Shown here piece after piece: positions 34,408 through 44,700 of a DNA stretch of 64,000 bases. Below the pieces are notes generated by a model. The model was given only the letters and a program-made list of their open reading frames with translations. It was not told where the DNA came from and did not search any database. Both the position numbers and the translations under genes were made by a program. Each line of letters starts with the position of its first letter. Within the stretch, counting starts at the first letter, position 1. Source of the DNA: Methylovulum miyakonense HT12 (GTDB lineage Bacteria; Pseudomonadota; Gammaproteobacteria; Methylococcales; Methylomonadaceae); assembly GCF_000384075.1 (NCBI RefSeq), contig NZ_KB913025.1, positions 498,238 to 562,237 on the forward strand. The letters run 5' to 3'.

Positions 34408-35169
34408 CTATGAAAAACCGCTTTGCACCAGCCCCAAACCATAATGCATCAATTCCCCGCCGTACTGTTTCAACCATCGCCGTTGCTGTTGATAGTGCGG
34501 CAAATGTTCGCCAACCAACGCCCAAAACCGTGCCGAATGGTTGCGCTCCTTGAGATGGCAGAGCTCATGCACTACGACATATTCCAACACCTCAGGCGGC
34601 GCCAGCATCAGCAACCAGTTGATGTTGATGTCGTTATGGATGCCGCAACTGCCCCAACGGCTTTTTTGGGTTTTGATGATGACGGCGCGGGGAATCAATT
34701 GTTTTTTTGCCTCATGGACGTGGACGAGCTGTTCCACCCGCTGTTTGGTTTGTTGCTTGAGAAAATGGCTTAACGCCAGTTTGATCGCTTGGCTGTGCGC
34801 TTCTTTTGGCAAGGTATCAGGAATATGCGCGACTAGGTTTTCCGTAAAACTAATCTTTACCCGCTTGTTTTTCGTCTTCAGCACCGCCAAAGGGTAATGC
34901 TGCCCCTGAAAAAGGATGCCCACACCTTCGGCAAACAATAGTGGCAACGGAAAAGCGGCTTGTTGATTTTTGCTGGCGACTTTTTCACTCGCTTCCAAAA
35001 TCCACTGGCGTTTGTCGCTGACAAATTGATGCAAATGCTTTTCGGCAACTTTAGGCGGCGCGACCACTTCGATTTTGTCTTTAGTGACAACAATCCGCAT
35101 CCGGTTAACCCGCGCACTGCGGCGGACGGTGTAGGAGAAAGGGAGGTTTGCCATGCTATTTGAAGACAT
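34408..35169 (-). CDS. YgjP-like zinc metallopeptidase (DUF45)
   Basis: 253 aa. YgjP/DUF45 (WLM/SprT-like) metallopeptidase. Zinc motif HELCHLKERNHSARFW (HExxH with the third ligand following), preceded by the signature KSRWGSCGIHNDININW. The N-terminal half (YTVRRSARVNRMRIVVTKDK) is the usual beta-rich domain. The ATG at 35169 is chosen; M6 (35154) is an alternative, and longer frames run into a repeat. No operon partner. Substrate unknown. Confidence 0.88.
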   Translation of the reverse strand: MSSNSMANLPFSYTVRRSARVNRMRIVVTKDKIEVVAPPKVAEKHLHQFVSDKRQWILEASEKVASKNQQAAFPLPLLFAEGVGILFQGQHYPLAVLKTKNKRVKISFTENLVAHIPDTLPKEAHSQAIKLALSHFLKQQTKQRVEQLVHVHEAKKQLIPRAVIIKTQKSRWGSCGIHNDININWLLMLAPPEVLEYVVVHELCHLKERNHSARFWALVGEHLPHYQQQRRWLKQYGGELMHYGLGLVQSGFS

Positions 35170-35200
35170 TGGGAATGGGACACGGAGTTTAGCAAATGGG

Positions 35201-35278
35201 GTAGGATGGGCTGACGATAGGAAGCCCATCAATAGCCAAAACTAATGATGCGCTTCCCTTCGTTCAGCACATCCTACG
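35201..35278. repeat. Dispersed palindromic element ('gtaggatg...catcctac')
   Basis: An imperfect palindrome of about 78 bp: left end gtaggatgggctgacgatag and right end reading catcctac on the plus strand are near reverse complements, with aagcccatca and tgatgcgctt inside. It overlaps the left part of the 183-bp direct repeat. A copy lacking its left end is at 41563-41628. It resembles the small palindromic mobile repeats common in gammaproteobacteria. Confidence 0.65.
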
Positions 35279-35395
35279 GCTTGTTATGGGTGTCGTCTTG
35301 TTAGGCAACCGCCTGTTCTGAAACCACTGGGGCTAATACAATCTTTTTATGCCACAAGCCATTACTCGCAAAACACCCCCAACCCCACTTCAGCC
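35213..35395. repeat. Direct repeat A flanking the RHS island (copy of 41563-41745)
   Basis: 183 bp aligned without gaps to 41563-41745, with 22 mismatches counted by eye (about 88% identity). Copy B contains the 3' end of the 1372-codon gene, so copy A carries a matching coding remnant (see the pseudogene entry). The two copies bracket the RHS and immunity genes. Confidence 0.85.
35294..35395 (-). pseudogene. 3' remnant of a paralogue of the 1372-aa membrane protein gene
   Basis: Read on the minus strand this gives LKWGWGCFASNGLWHKKIVL and then APVVSEQAVA with a stop, against LKWGWGCFANNGLWHKKIVL and APVLSEQEVTEQ in the intact gene at 41624-45742. Many of the differences are silent, so the sequence was under coding selection before it was cut. 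Only about the last 33 codons remain; upstream of them (35396 onward) the sequence is unrelated repeat DNA. Confidence 0.75.
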
Positions 35396-35807
35396 CGTAG
35401 CCCGTTGGGGTGACGTTAGGAACCCCAACGGTTGATGCCTTCGAAGTGTTGGGGTTCGTGCCTCACCCCAACGAGCTGGGGATGTATTTCTATCTGTCCC
35501 TTTTGCCGGACACTCAGTACGCAACCATTCATATGCTTTTGGTGGTACGACACAAGGAGGGGTCATCGACTGTACCGAATCAATTTGATTCAATACGGCA
35601 TGGCGGAAGAAAATCCCGTAAAAAGGAAGGGATCGGCCCGTATGCAGCGATAGCAGAATACGGGGGGAACCACACAATTCTCAATTCCGAAACCCCGTGC
35701 CGGAATAGTGCGATTACATACGGCATGTCGTTGCCGAAAAATCCCGTATTCCGTTTCACTCCATACGGGCTACTCGCTACTCGCTACGGTATGCGCCTTA
35801 CGGGTTT
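35396..35807. repeat. Repeat-rich gap with 'gttgggg...ccccaac' palindrome
   Basis: Starts with a palindromic element (about 35405-35485): gttggggtgacgtt ... gttggggttcgtgcctcacc. The same ttcgtgcctcaccccaac unit is at about 51013-51031. The rest, to 35807, contains short open frames in several phases but nothing with family features. Confidence 0.55.
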
Positions 35808-36266
35808 TTAACCCAAAAGCCGAATTATCTCTTCGGCTTTTTGTTTAAAATCGCCAAATATCCCAATATCGGCATCGTAAAAACCCTGCCTACCAGCAAT
35901 TTCCCTCAAAATAGGTGGCAAATAAGACCTTAGTTCTGCGGACTTGTTTTGACCGGATTCTATGTCATATTTTATTAATCCGAATACTCCTTCTGCCGCT
36001 CCTGGATATTCTATTGGGTCATTCGACAGCAAATACTCGACCAACACCTTAAAATAAAACCGGAAGGCGGGAGCAGGCATTACCCCTAGATTCTCAATAT
36101 AGGTAAAGGGATTGAATTTGATCTGCGCCAATGCCTCATCGGCGTTCTTTCCAAACAATTCTTTAAATGCCCACTCATCATCCTGCTCTTCTAAAGATTC
36201 AGGCGGCCATTCTTTAATGGTCGGCATTTTTGCATCCCATAATTGTATTGTCCCATTTGCTGTCAT
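35808..36266 (-). CDS. Putative immunity protein of the RHS toxin
   Basis: 152 aa, no signal peptide or membrane segment, rich in acidic and aromatic residues (SLEEQDDEWAFKELFGKNAD; FYFKVLVEYLLSNDP). No family recognised. Its ATG overlaps the TGA of the RHS gene (shared base 36266), the usual place for the immunity gene of a polymorphic toxin. Its base composition is visibly more AT-rich than the RHS core, like the toxin tip, which fits exchange of tip and immunity gene as a unit. Confidence 0.65.
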   Translation of the reverse strand: MTANGTIQLWDAKMPTIKEWPPESLEEQDDEWAFKELFGKNADEALAQIKFNPFTYIENLGVMPAPAFRFYFKVLVEYLLSNDPIEYPGAAEGVFGLIKYDIESGQNKSAELRSYLPPILREIAGRQGFYDADIGIFGDFKQKAEEIIRLLG

Positions 36267-39200
36267 CAGTCACACCTCAATGGTTGGTCACGGCAACTCC
36301 AAGAGTTTTGGTAATTGTCAATTAATTCCCGTAACGTTTTTTCTAATCGAGCTATTTCTCCTGGATGGTCTGCTGTGCCCTTGTACTGCCATTTGGCATC
36401 CCAATTTTTCCGCATGTTGATACATTGTTCCAATTGGTCTATTTTCCACCGTTTTTGTGCACACAGGTCCAAATGGGGAGGTGGGTTGCTCCAGCCATTG
36501 CATTGGCCTTTGTAGTTTTCCCACTCTTTATCTTTCTGTATTAAATCTTCCGTTGACATATGGTCATCCCACCCATGCGTTTTAGGCCTTCTTATCTTGT
36601 CATTTAATGAATCAGCAATCATTGCTCCGCCAAGTCCTATACCAGCAGCCCCTAATCCACCTAATCCGCCACCAGCACTACCGCCACCTAATCCACCTCC
36701 GCCACCAGCAAACCCATCTGGATCAAATCTATTTGGAATGACATTAACAAGACCCAACGGATCCACCCCATTAACCGGATTCCCCCCGACATAGCCAAAC
36801 GTGTTCAACCCCCCATCAATCCCAATCGGGTCACTCTGCGTGTACCTGCCGCCCTTGGCATCATAACTGCGGAAGACATTGTAAAACAAGCCCGTCTCCA
36901 CATCGAAGTATTGCCCCGGGAGGCGGAGGGGGTAGTAGAAGCCACCCAAGCCTGACGGGTTGGTGTCGGGCGGGTTGGCGCCAAAGGGGTCGACGTTGTC
37001 CCATTGCCAGCGCACTTGCTTGCTGCCGTCGATGATTTGCCGTGGCGTGCCCAGGTGGTCGGGCAGGACGGGGAAAACTCCGCCACCGCCGCCAATCAGG
37101 GCGACGGGTAAATCGCCCAGCCAGACATGTTCCTGTAGGCGGTTGCCGCTCTTGTCGTATTCGCCAATGAGGTGGCCGACCCCTTCGTAGACGAAGATGC
37201 GCGCCCCACCGCCAGTGGTGATGGCGGCACTGTCCTTGCCCGTGCGTTGGCCGAGGGCGTTAATGCGGTAGAAATAGCCGTCGGAAGTTGCGTTGGCCTT
37301 GAAGTAGGTGTGGCGTCCCCGCGCATCGTAGCCGAATTGGGCACCGCTGCTGTTGTCCTTCAGGTTGCCAGTGGCATCGTAACGGTAGGTTGCGGTGCTG
37401 GTGCTGCTGACGGTGTTGAGGCGGTTGCTGTCCGGTTCTGGCTGGTAGACGGTGCTGGCGGTGCCGATTTGTTTTTGGGTGCGGTTGCCGGCGGCATCAT
37501 AGTCGTAATGGTGATCCAAGCCAAGGCCGATGTTGGTGAAATCGGTCAGGCGGTTGAGCGCGTCATAACTGTAGTCTTGCGGGTTGAGGATGGCAGTGAC
37601 ATTGCCAGTGGAGCCGATGACGAATTCGTCGAGCCGGGTGACATTGCCGAGGCGGTCATAGGTGACGTGTTTGCGTTCGGCGGCGCCGTTGAACCAAGTG
37701 TATTGGGTGGTGCGCCCGTCTTGGTTTTGGTAGCGCACAACGGTGGGCTGGCCCTGGACACCCATTAGCTGCCATGTTTTGACCCCGCCCCAAGGATAGT
37801 AGCGGATTTGGTCGATGAAGGGCTGGGGGTTGTCGTTGCCGTCGTTGCTGGTGTCCAGTTGGATGTTTTCGACCCGCCCGGCGGCATCGTAGCCGTAAAT
37901 GGCGATGAGGCCGGAGGGGTAAGTCAGGCGGGCCAGCCGTCCGGTGCTGCTGTCAAGTATTTTGTCATTGTTAGTGTCGATGGTCAGGGCATCGTCATAG
38001 GCGTATTGGGTGGTCAAAGCTACGCCGTAGGTGGTTTGGGTTTTGCTGCTCAGCCGACCTTGGAGGTCGTAATCCCAGCGGGTGTTGCCGGACGGGTCGG
38101 TAATTTTGACCAATTGGCCTTGGCTGCCTTTGCCATCGGTGTCCTTGTCATACACATAGGTGTGGCTGGCGCTGAGGATGCCGGGGGCGCCAGTGTAAGT
38201 GGCGGTGAGCGGGCGGCCCAGGCTGTCGTAAGTGAGGGTGGCGGTGTTGCCTAGCGCGTCCACACTGGTTTTTAGGTTGCCTGCGGCATCGTAGGCGGTG
38301 TTATTGGTTTGACCCCGGTCTGGGCTGTCTTCCTGGAGTTGGTCGCCGTGACCGTTGGTGACGAAGGTGGTGGCGTTGCCGCGCGGGTCGGTGACGCTGG
38401 CGGTGCGGTCGAGGCCGTCGTAGCCGGTGGTGGTGAGGCCATTGTCGGCATCGGTCAGGGCGATCAGGCGGTTGAGGGCATCGTAGCCACCCAGCCGTTG
38501 GCTACTGTTGAAGGTGGCGTAATCGGTGGTTTGGTCGTGGGCGGGTGTGGCATCCGGATGCGCGATGGTGCGGGCGAGGTTGCCTTGCGGGTCGTAGTGA
38601 TGTTCGTAAACGGCTTCGTTGGCGGCGTTCAGTTCTTGCCAGAGCCTACCGAAGTTGTCGAATTGGCGGTTGACGGTTTGGGTGGTGGTCGGTGTAGCAC
38701 CGCCGGTCTTGTAGAGCTCTTGGGTGCGTTCGCCAGCTTTGTTTAGGGTGTAGGCGACGCTTTCGCTATTGCCGTTGGTGATGCCATTCAGGCGTTGGGC
38801 GGCATCGTAGCCGTAGCTGGTCTTTCCGGTAGCGGGGCTGGTGACGCTGTCCGGCAGGGTGTTGGGATAATAAGTGAAGGTGGTGGTGGAGCTATTGGTG
38901 GTGACGGTTTCCACTTGCCCGCGTGGGGTGTAGGTCAGCGTGGTGGCGACACCATTGGGGGCGGTGATGGTTTGCGGGTGGCCCTGTCCGTCATAGTCGC
39001 CGTAAGTGGTGGTCAAGGTGCTGCCAGTAACTAGGTTGGCGGCATCGTAGACGGTGTGGCTGACGCTTTGCAGCTGGTTACGGTTGTTGAGTGTTGTGTC
39101 GTTGGGGGCATAGTAGGCATACCGGGTCATATCGGTGGTGTCGCCGCGCGGGCCGTTGACGCTGGTGAGCTTGCCCAAGTTGTTGTAGCCGTATAGAGTC

Positions 39201-41284
39201 AGACGACCGCTACCTTTGACTGCGGACAGGCCGAGTGTGCCTTGGCGGTCATTGGTGGTGTACACAGTTTGCCGACATAAGGTGCCGTGGGCGCCACATT
39301 TATCGTCGGTGCCAGTTGAGTAAAGGTTGCCCCATACCCACTCGGTGATGCGTTGGGGTTCGGCCTTTTTGGTGGGCACCCGCCAGAAGCCGTGCCATTG
39401 GGTGGTGATTTTGCGCTCAGTGGTGTTCGGGGCGGGGGTGTAGGCTGCCAAGTCGTCGGGGCAGGCACCCGATAAAACGCCTTCAACACGCACGGTTTCG
39501 AGGTTGCGCGCAGTATCATAGGCGTAACAAGTGAGGTTGCCGTTAAAGTCCGTCCGCTTGGTGACGTTGCCGTTGCCGTCGTATTCTATCTGGTTGGAGG
39601 CGGCGAGGCAGGTGCCACCCTTGCCTTCCGGCTGGTTTTGGCCAGTGCTTTTGATCATGCCTTGGACGGTGGCGAAGTGGCGGGTATAGGCGTAGGTGTT
39701 GTTGTCCAAGGGGGTGCTGAAGGTGGTTTCTGGTAGGTCGGTTCGAGGGGAGCCGAACATAAGTTGGTAGCCATAGCTCAGTTGGTATTTATCCACCCCT
39801 CCCGCGTGTTCGGTGGCAATGGCTTTGCCGTCGGTTTGGTAACGGAAGGTGGCGTAGCGGATGCCCCTTTCGTCTTTGATGCCAGTGAGGGCGTGCGGCA
39901 AGTCGGTGCCTTGGGTAAAGTCGTTCGGCGCCACATGTTCGTTATACAGGTAGGTGCGCTTGGGGTTGCCCGTGGCGGCGGTTCTAGGGTAGGTCACGCT
40001 GGTCAGGTTGTCGGTGGCATCGTCGTAGCCATAGGTGTAAACAATGTCGGTGGCCTGTTCAGCGGCATCCAACAAGGTGACGGTGCTGACGCGGCTTTGG
40101 TTGTCGTAGTTGAACTTGAGGGTGCGTTTCTCAGTGTCGGTGACGGTGTCCAGCAACCCAGCCATCGGCAATCCAGCGGTGGTGGGTGCGGGGGTGTAGT
40201 TCAGTGTTTGGGTATAGCCGCCACGTGCCTTGATGTTGGTCAGCTTACCGGAGGCGTCATAGGTTTCTTCGGTGTCGTCTTCGGTGGTGAGCCTCCAGCC
40301 GATAAACGCGCCGTTGGCATCGGTGCGGCGGACTAGGCGGTCGTTGATGTCGGGGTCGGAAGCCCAACCCGAGCCGGTGGGTTTGTAAACGACCTGCCTG
40401 CCCGTGGCGCGCATGACGCGGACGACGGTGCTGCCGTCGGAGTAGATGACGTTCTCGAAATTGTGCCGCCAGTGCGAGCCGATGTTGCCGGAAGCGACGG
40501 TCGCCGAGCTGTGGTAATGGCGGATGAAGCTAAGCCCGCCCGTGCCTTGATAGTCCGCCTCTTTCTGGTATTTGTCGCCCGTGGCCGGGTTGATGGGGTT
40601 GCCCAGGCCAGCGCAGGGAGGAGGCGGGTCGTCGTTTTTGGGGGTGTCGGGGGCGGGACACGTTGCAGAGTTAGTAGGAAAGCACCCATACTCCTGAAGA
40701 CCATTAGCCAGCATTTTTCCTGTCCATCCGACAACATAGCCTACTGGACAATACCAGTTATACATTGCACCAGTTGATATATGATTTTTGGTGGTGACGG
40801 TGTAGGGCTTCCCGTTGTCATCAATCCCTTGATAAAGGGTGTCACAAATCGCAGATGTAGGTAAGCCAAGTTGGTTGTATCTTGATTTGCTACATCCCGT
40901 TACAGAAAGGTGTGAGGTATTTTCTCTAGTAAAATCACCAGTTAAAAATCTGAGTACAGCCAAATCAGGACTGGGAGAATAATACATGTTTAATACTTGC
41001 CAACCTTTTAATGTAGCTGATGGCGACAAAGAAGGGCAACTTGTACCGGTAGTGGCGATGGCCCCCCACGATATTCCCAAGAGCCATACCAATACGATCA
41101 TCCTACCACTTAAATTGCAAAACCAAGTCCGTATAGCCAATACAATATAAATTGATAATGCCCAAAAAATGACAGGAAGGCCTGCGCGTCCCGCACTCGC
41201 TTCCTTTATCCGGCTCATCTGCGTCCCCCAAAAACACATCGTAAAACCACACCAAATACCTGCCTTTATTAATTTTTCAATCAT
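36266..41284 (-). CDS. RHS-repeat polymorphic toxin
   Basis: 1672 aa from the ATG at 41284, which has AAAGG 7 bases before it. Starts at 41317 (1683 aa) or 41101 (signal peptide-like MIVLVWLLGISWGAIA) are alternatives. After the hydrophobic N-terminus comes a Cys-containing region, then the DUF6531-type entry GLGNPINPATGDKYQKEADY, many RHS/YD repeats (for example WDYDLQGRLSSK, YGYDAAGRVENI, YDALNRLTDF), and the core end RSYDAKGGRYTQSDPIGIDG, YVGGNPVNGVDPLGL. The last 160 residues are the variable tip: a Gly-rich linker, then a domain with five Cys (QCNGW, LDLCAQK, EQCINM, WSCRDQ, LRCD) that I do not recognise. No VgrG, PAAR or other type VI gene is near. Confidence 0.9.
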   Translation of the reverse strand: MIEKLIKAGIWCGFTMCFWGTQMSRIKEASAGRAGLPVIFWALSIYIVLAIRTWFCNLSGRMIVLVWLLGISWGAIATTGTSCPSLSPSATLKGWQVLNMYYSPSPDLAVLRFLTGDFTRENTSHLSVTGCSKSRYNQLGLPTSAICDTLYQGIDDNGKPYTVTTKNHISTGAMYNWYCPVGYVVGWTGKMLANGLQEYGCFPTNSATCPAPDTPKNDDPPPPCAGLGNPINPATGDKYQKEADYQGTGGLSFIRHYHSSATVASGNIGSHWRHNFENVIYSDGSTVVRVMRATGRQVVYKPTGSGWASDPDINDRLVRRTDANGAFIGWRLTTEDDTEETYDASGKLTNIKARGGYTQTLNYTPAPTTAGLPMAGLLDTVTDTEKRTLKFNYDNQSRVSTVTLLDAAEQATDIVYTYGYDDATDNLTSVTYPRTAATGNPKRTYLYNEHVAPNDFTQGTDLPHALTGIKDERGIRYATFRYQTDGKAIATEHAGGVDKYQLSYGYQLMFGSPRTDLPETTFSTPLDNNTYAYTRHFATVQGMIKSTGQNQPEGKGGTCLAASNQIEYDGNGNVTKRTDFNGNLTCYAYDTARNLETVRVEGVLSGACPDDLAAYTPAPNTTERKITTQWHGFWRVPTKKAEPQRITEWVWGNLYSTGTDDKCGAHGTLCRQTVYTTNDRQGTLGLSAVKGSGRLTLYGYNNLGKLTSVNGPRGDTTDMTRYAYYAPNDTTLNNRNQLQSVSHTVYDAANLVTGSTLTTTYGDYDGQGHPQTITAPNGVATTLTYTPRGQVETVTTNSSTTTFTYYPNTLPDSVTSPATGKTSYGYDAAQRLNGITNGNSESVAYTLNKAGERTQELYKTGGATPTTTQTVNRQFDNFGRLWQELNAANEAVYEHHYDPQGNLARTIAHPDATPAHDQTTDYATFNSSQRLGGYDALNRLIALTDADNGLTTTGYDGLDRTASVTDPRGNATTFVTNGHGDQLQEDSPDRGQTNNTAYDAAGNLKTSVDALGNTATLTYDSLGRPLTATYTGAPGILSASHTYVYDKDTDGKGSQGQLVKITDPSGNTRWDYDLQGRLSSKTQTTYGVALTTQYAYDDALTIDTNNDKILDSSTGRLARLTYPSGLIAIYGYDAAGRVENIQLDTSNDGNDNPQPFIDQIRYYPWGGVKTWQLMGVQGQPTVVRYQNQDGRTTQYTWFNGAAERKHVTYDRLGNVTRLDEFVIGSTGNVTAILNPQDYSYDALNRLTDFTNIGLGLDHHYDYDAAGNRTQKQIGTASTVYQPEPDSNRLNTVSSTSTATYRYDATGNLKDNSSGAQFGYDARGRHTYFKANATSDGYFYRINALGQRTGKDSAAITTGGGARIFVYEGVGHLIGEYDKSGNRLQEHVWLGDLPVALIGGGGGVFPVLPDHLGTPRQIIDGSKQVRWQWDNVDPFGANPPDTNPSGLGGFYYPLRLPGQYFDVETGLFYNVFRSYDAKGGRYTQSDPIGIDGGLNTFGYVGGNPVNGVDPLGLVNVIPNRFDPDGFAGGGGGLGGGSAGGGLGGLGAAGIGLGGAMIADSLNDKIRRPKTHGWDDHMSTEDLIQKDKEWENYKGQCNGWSNPPPHLDLCAQKRWKIDQLEQCINMRKNWDAKWQYKGTADHPGEIARLEKTLRELIDNYQNSWSCRDQPLRCD

Positions 41285-41562
41285 ACATGCGCCTTTATGG
41301 GATAAGCCAATTACCATTGAACAAAACCGGACATGCCGGAATACGGTTTGTGGAAGATTATAGGTTAAGCGCGTAGACAGAAATATTAACTATTACCAGA
41401 TTTGAAATGGCATTTTTCACACTATTGGTGAAAAAACTAATTGTTTGATATAAAAATAAAAAATAGGGGATCTTTATTAGTTTATGGTATCAAAGTGAAG
41501 ATAAATTTTAAGTTAGGTGGCTCGTATAGGCTGTTTGCCGCTCGTAGATAAAAGGACAATTT

Positions 41563-41745
41563 GACGATAGGAAGCCCATCACAAGCCAAAACTAATGATG
41601 CGCTTCCCTTCGTCCATCTCATCCTACGGCTTATTATGGGTATCGTCTTGTTCTGTAACTTCCTGTTCTGAAAGCACCGGAGCAAGCACAATCTTTTTAT
41701 GCCACAAACCATTGTTGGCAAAACACCCCCAACCCCACTTCAGCC
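41563..41745. repeat. Direct repeat B flanking the RHS island
   Basis: Partner of 35213-35395. It contains a left-truncated dispersed palindrome (41563-41628) and the last ~40 codons of the 1372-aa gene. The gap 41285-41562 between the RHS start and this repeat is AT-rich and should hold the RHS promoter; no gene is seen there. Confidence 0.85.
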
Positions 41746-44700
41746 AGTTCAGCAAAGACACCGCCAGCCACAAAGACCACGCCAACATCAACACCCGATA
41801 AGCTAAAACAGGTACGGAAATAACCGTGGTGGAGGGTAAAGTCGATAAGCTGCGGTCTTGATACCAATTTAAGTTGAAGGCGCTAGAACCATTGCCTGTG
41901 ATGCGCATATCCGGTGTGCTTAACAAGCCTTCGGCGACGGCGGCGAACAACACGCCTAAAGAACTTAAGGTCAACAAACCCAGCACGACTTGCAACAAAT
42001 TGAAATGGCGGTAATCGGCGGTTTGGTTTTGCCGCCAACCTAGCAACATCAGCCATAAGATGACAATTCCAGCGACCGCCATCGGCACTTGGCTAAGGCC
42101 AATCAGCAACAAAAACCATTGCCAATGTTTTAAGGGAGTCAGGCTGATTTTACCCAAGCCTAGCGAGACGATAAAAATCACCACCAACACACCCCAGAAC
42201 AAAATCGCTGGCCCCAAAGTCGGGCCATGCACCCATAATACCCAACGGTCTTGGCCTAGGCTGATATTCAAACGGCTATTGACGCTGGGCGTGCCTAAAT
42301 CAACGCTTGGTGTAGATATCACACTGGCAATTGGCGATTCTTCATGCCAATTAATGGATACGTCCTGTTTGCCTGGAGTGACTGGCAAGGTCAATTTCCG
42401 CTCTTGCAAACGGATGGGCATGGTTTGCCCGTTGATCGCCACTGATTGCAAATCTGCGTGTTCCGGCAAGATCATGGTATGTTGGCCACCTTGCGAGCTG
42501 CGTAAACTGAAACTCAGCACCACATCCTGTAAACGTTGCCCTGGTTTTAGGTTTAATTGGCTTTGGTCTATCGTCAAGGTTTGCCCGTTGACCGCTTCGG
42601 GGCGGGTGATTTGCAACGCCAGTTTTTCACCGGGCCAAGGATGCCATTCCGGCAACCATTCGGCTTGATCCAAGCTATGGATAGGGGCAATGCCTTGGCT
42701 TTCCATGTGCCAAATCGGGCTGACATTGGCTTTCCACACTTCTGTCCATTGCTCAGTGCTGGGCGCAAGCAATTCTAAGGCGGGCGCTTTAGCCAAAGTC
42801 GACAGCCATTCTGTCTCGGTATCTTGCGCGGACATATTCACTTCGACCATGCCGTCTTTGACGTGGACACCTTCGGTACTAACCGCTTCCCCAGGCAATA
42901 AAGGAATTTTTAACACTACCGCCGAACCCACGGGTGACAAGCGATTGACGCGGGTGTAAACGCGCCAGTCCAAACCTAATTGTAATGTACGCTCGACACT
43001 GATAAACGGCGGCAATACACCGGGTTCGAGCATCGTTTTGTTGTTAGCGTCTTTGGTTTGGCCGGTACGGCTAAATTGTAATTGCGTGTCCGGCACGGCG
43101 TTTTCTTGGATGCCCACCACTTCCCAGCCGGATTTGTCCAAAGTCACGCGTTTGGGTTTCAAGGGTAAAGGCAGGGTGAATTGGCTGAGCAATGGTGACG
43201 TTCCGCGCAGGGTGACGCGGTGTTCGCCTGGTTTTAAATGTATCCATAAGCCATTGCCTTCGCGGTACAAAGCCGTCGCAGCTTCGCCATTGTCGAGGAC
43301 TTGGTTCGGAAACCATTGCCCATATTCAGCAGGCAACGGCAACACCACAGCCGCACTGGCGTGGATTTGCAACACCAATTCCACTCGATCTTGAGTAATG
43401 CTCATCGCCATTTGTGGAATATCGGCACAAGCGGGCAAACAATCGGGTGTTTCGACTTTTTGCAAACGGGTTTTCAATTCGCTTAACAAGGCTTCGCTAG
43501 GATAATCGGCGTAGGCTTTGGGTTGTATTGCCATCAATACCGGTAATAACAACAAAACCAATACAGCAGGCGGAGTTGCCCTGAATTTGGGGAAATGGGG
43601 GCGGAATTTATCAGCAACGCCAAACATCAGCATCGCCAACACTGCGATAGCCAAAACACGAAGAAAATTTAAGAACATAGTCACAGGTGGCGACAAATAC
43701 CATAAACCCAATTGTTGTTGGCTGGACACCGAACCATTCCACGACAAATAAATTTTATGCCATTGCCATTCGGGCAAACCGGGGCCGGTTTGGACTTTGG
43801 CGGCTGGGTCTATGCGGTCAAGGCTTTGGGCTTGGTCTTGCAAATAGGCTTTCGCCTCTTTTTTCATCGTTCTTTTTGCCATGTAACTGTCGGATTCCAC
43901 CATGCCCATCACGGCAGGCGCACTCGCAGGCAGCGGCATTTGCACGGATTCATCAAGCCGCCCTTGGTCGTAATTTTCGGTAATCGCTTGGCTTGGTGCT
44001 TCCAATTGCGGATACAGGCCGTTATGCACTTGATCCACCATAAACGGCAGCGCAATCAACACCAAACCCAGCCAACCCGCTAAACGGTAACTTTTTACCA
44101 ATCTTGCAAAACCGAGGAATTTGTCTTTGGGCAATTCGTTAAGTAAAGCTGTGGCGGCGAGGATATTCAGCCAAACAAAATGTGGCGCGTCGGGTTCGTG
44201 CCAAATCAATACCAAAGTGACCAGGGCAAATGCGCCCCAATATGGATGCCAAATCCGACCAATTGCCAAACCGGCACACAACACCATGAACAAATCTAGT
44301 AAAGTCCAGCGCGATAACCAACTGTCCGGCACATTATCCACACCACTTGCCGCCAGTAACCGCCAGCCAGGCGGCAAATTCAGTTCGGCAGTGACTTGTT
44401 GAAAATCCTGCTCCCAGCCAACCGCATTCAAATCACCGACCTTGCCAACAATACGGCTATCGGCTTGTAAATTGACCGAACCTTGGCGCACTTCCACGCC
44501 TTGCTTGTCGCTACCCGCCAGTTTGGTGATCAATAAATTGCCATCATTGAGCGTGACTTTACCCAACTGGGTTTGCGGCAAGGCATTTAACCGCCAGCCA
44601 CGCGAAATTTTGCCCGAAATAGTGTCATTGGCGGTGTAACCTTGTCCGTCAAAATCCAGCCACAATTTTCGGTTAATAGTTAGTTGGTTGGCATCGGGAT

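Noticed and set aside
35410-35811. 133-codon plus-strand frame in the gap beside the immunity gene
   Set aside because: It begins inside a dispersed palindrome and has no family features or good ribosome site.
37172-40336. Several Val/Gly-rich plus-strand frames of 145-198 codons opposite the RHS gene
   Set aside because: They are mirror frames of the RHS repeats, with repetitive VVVG-type products.
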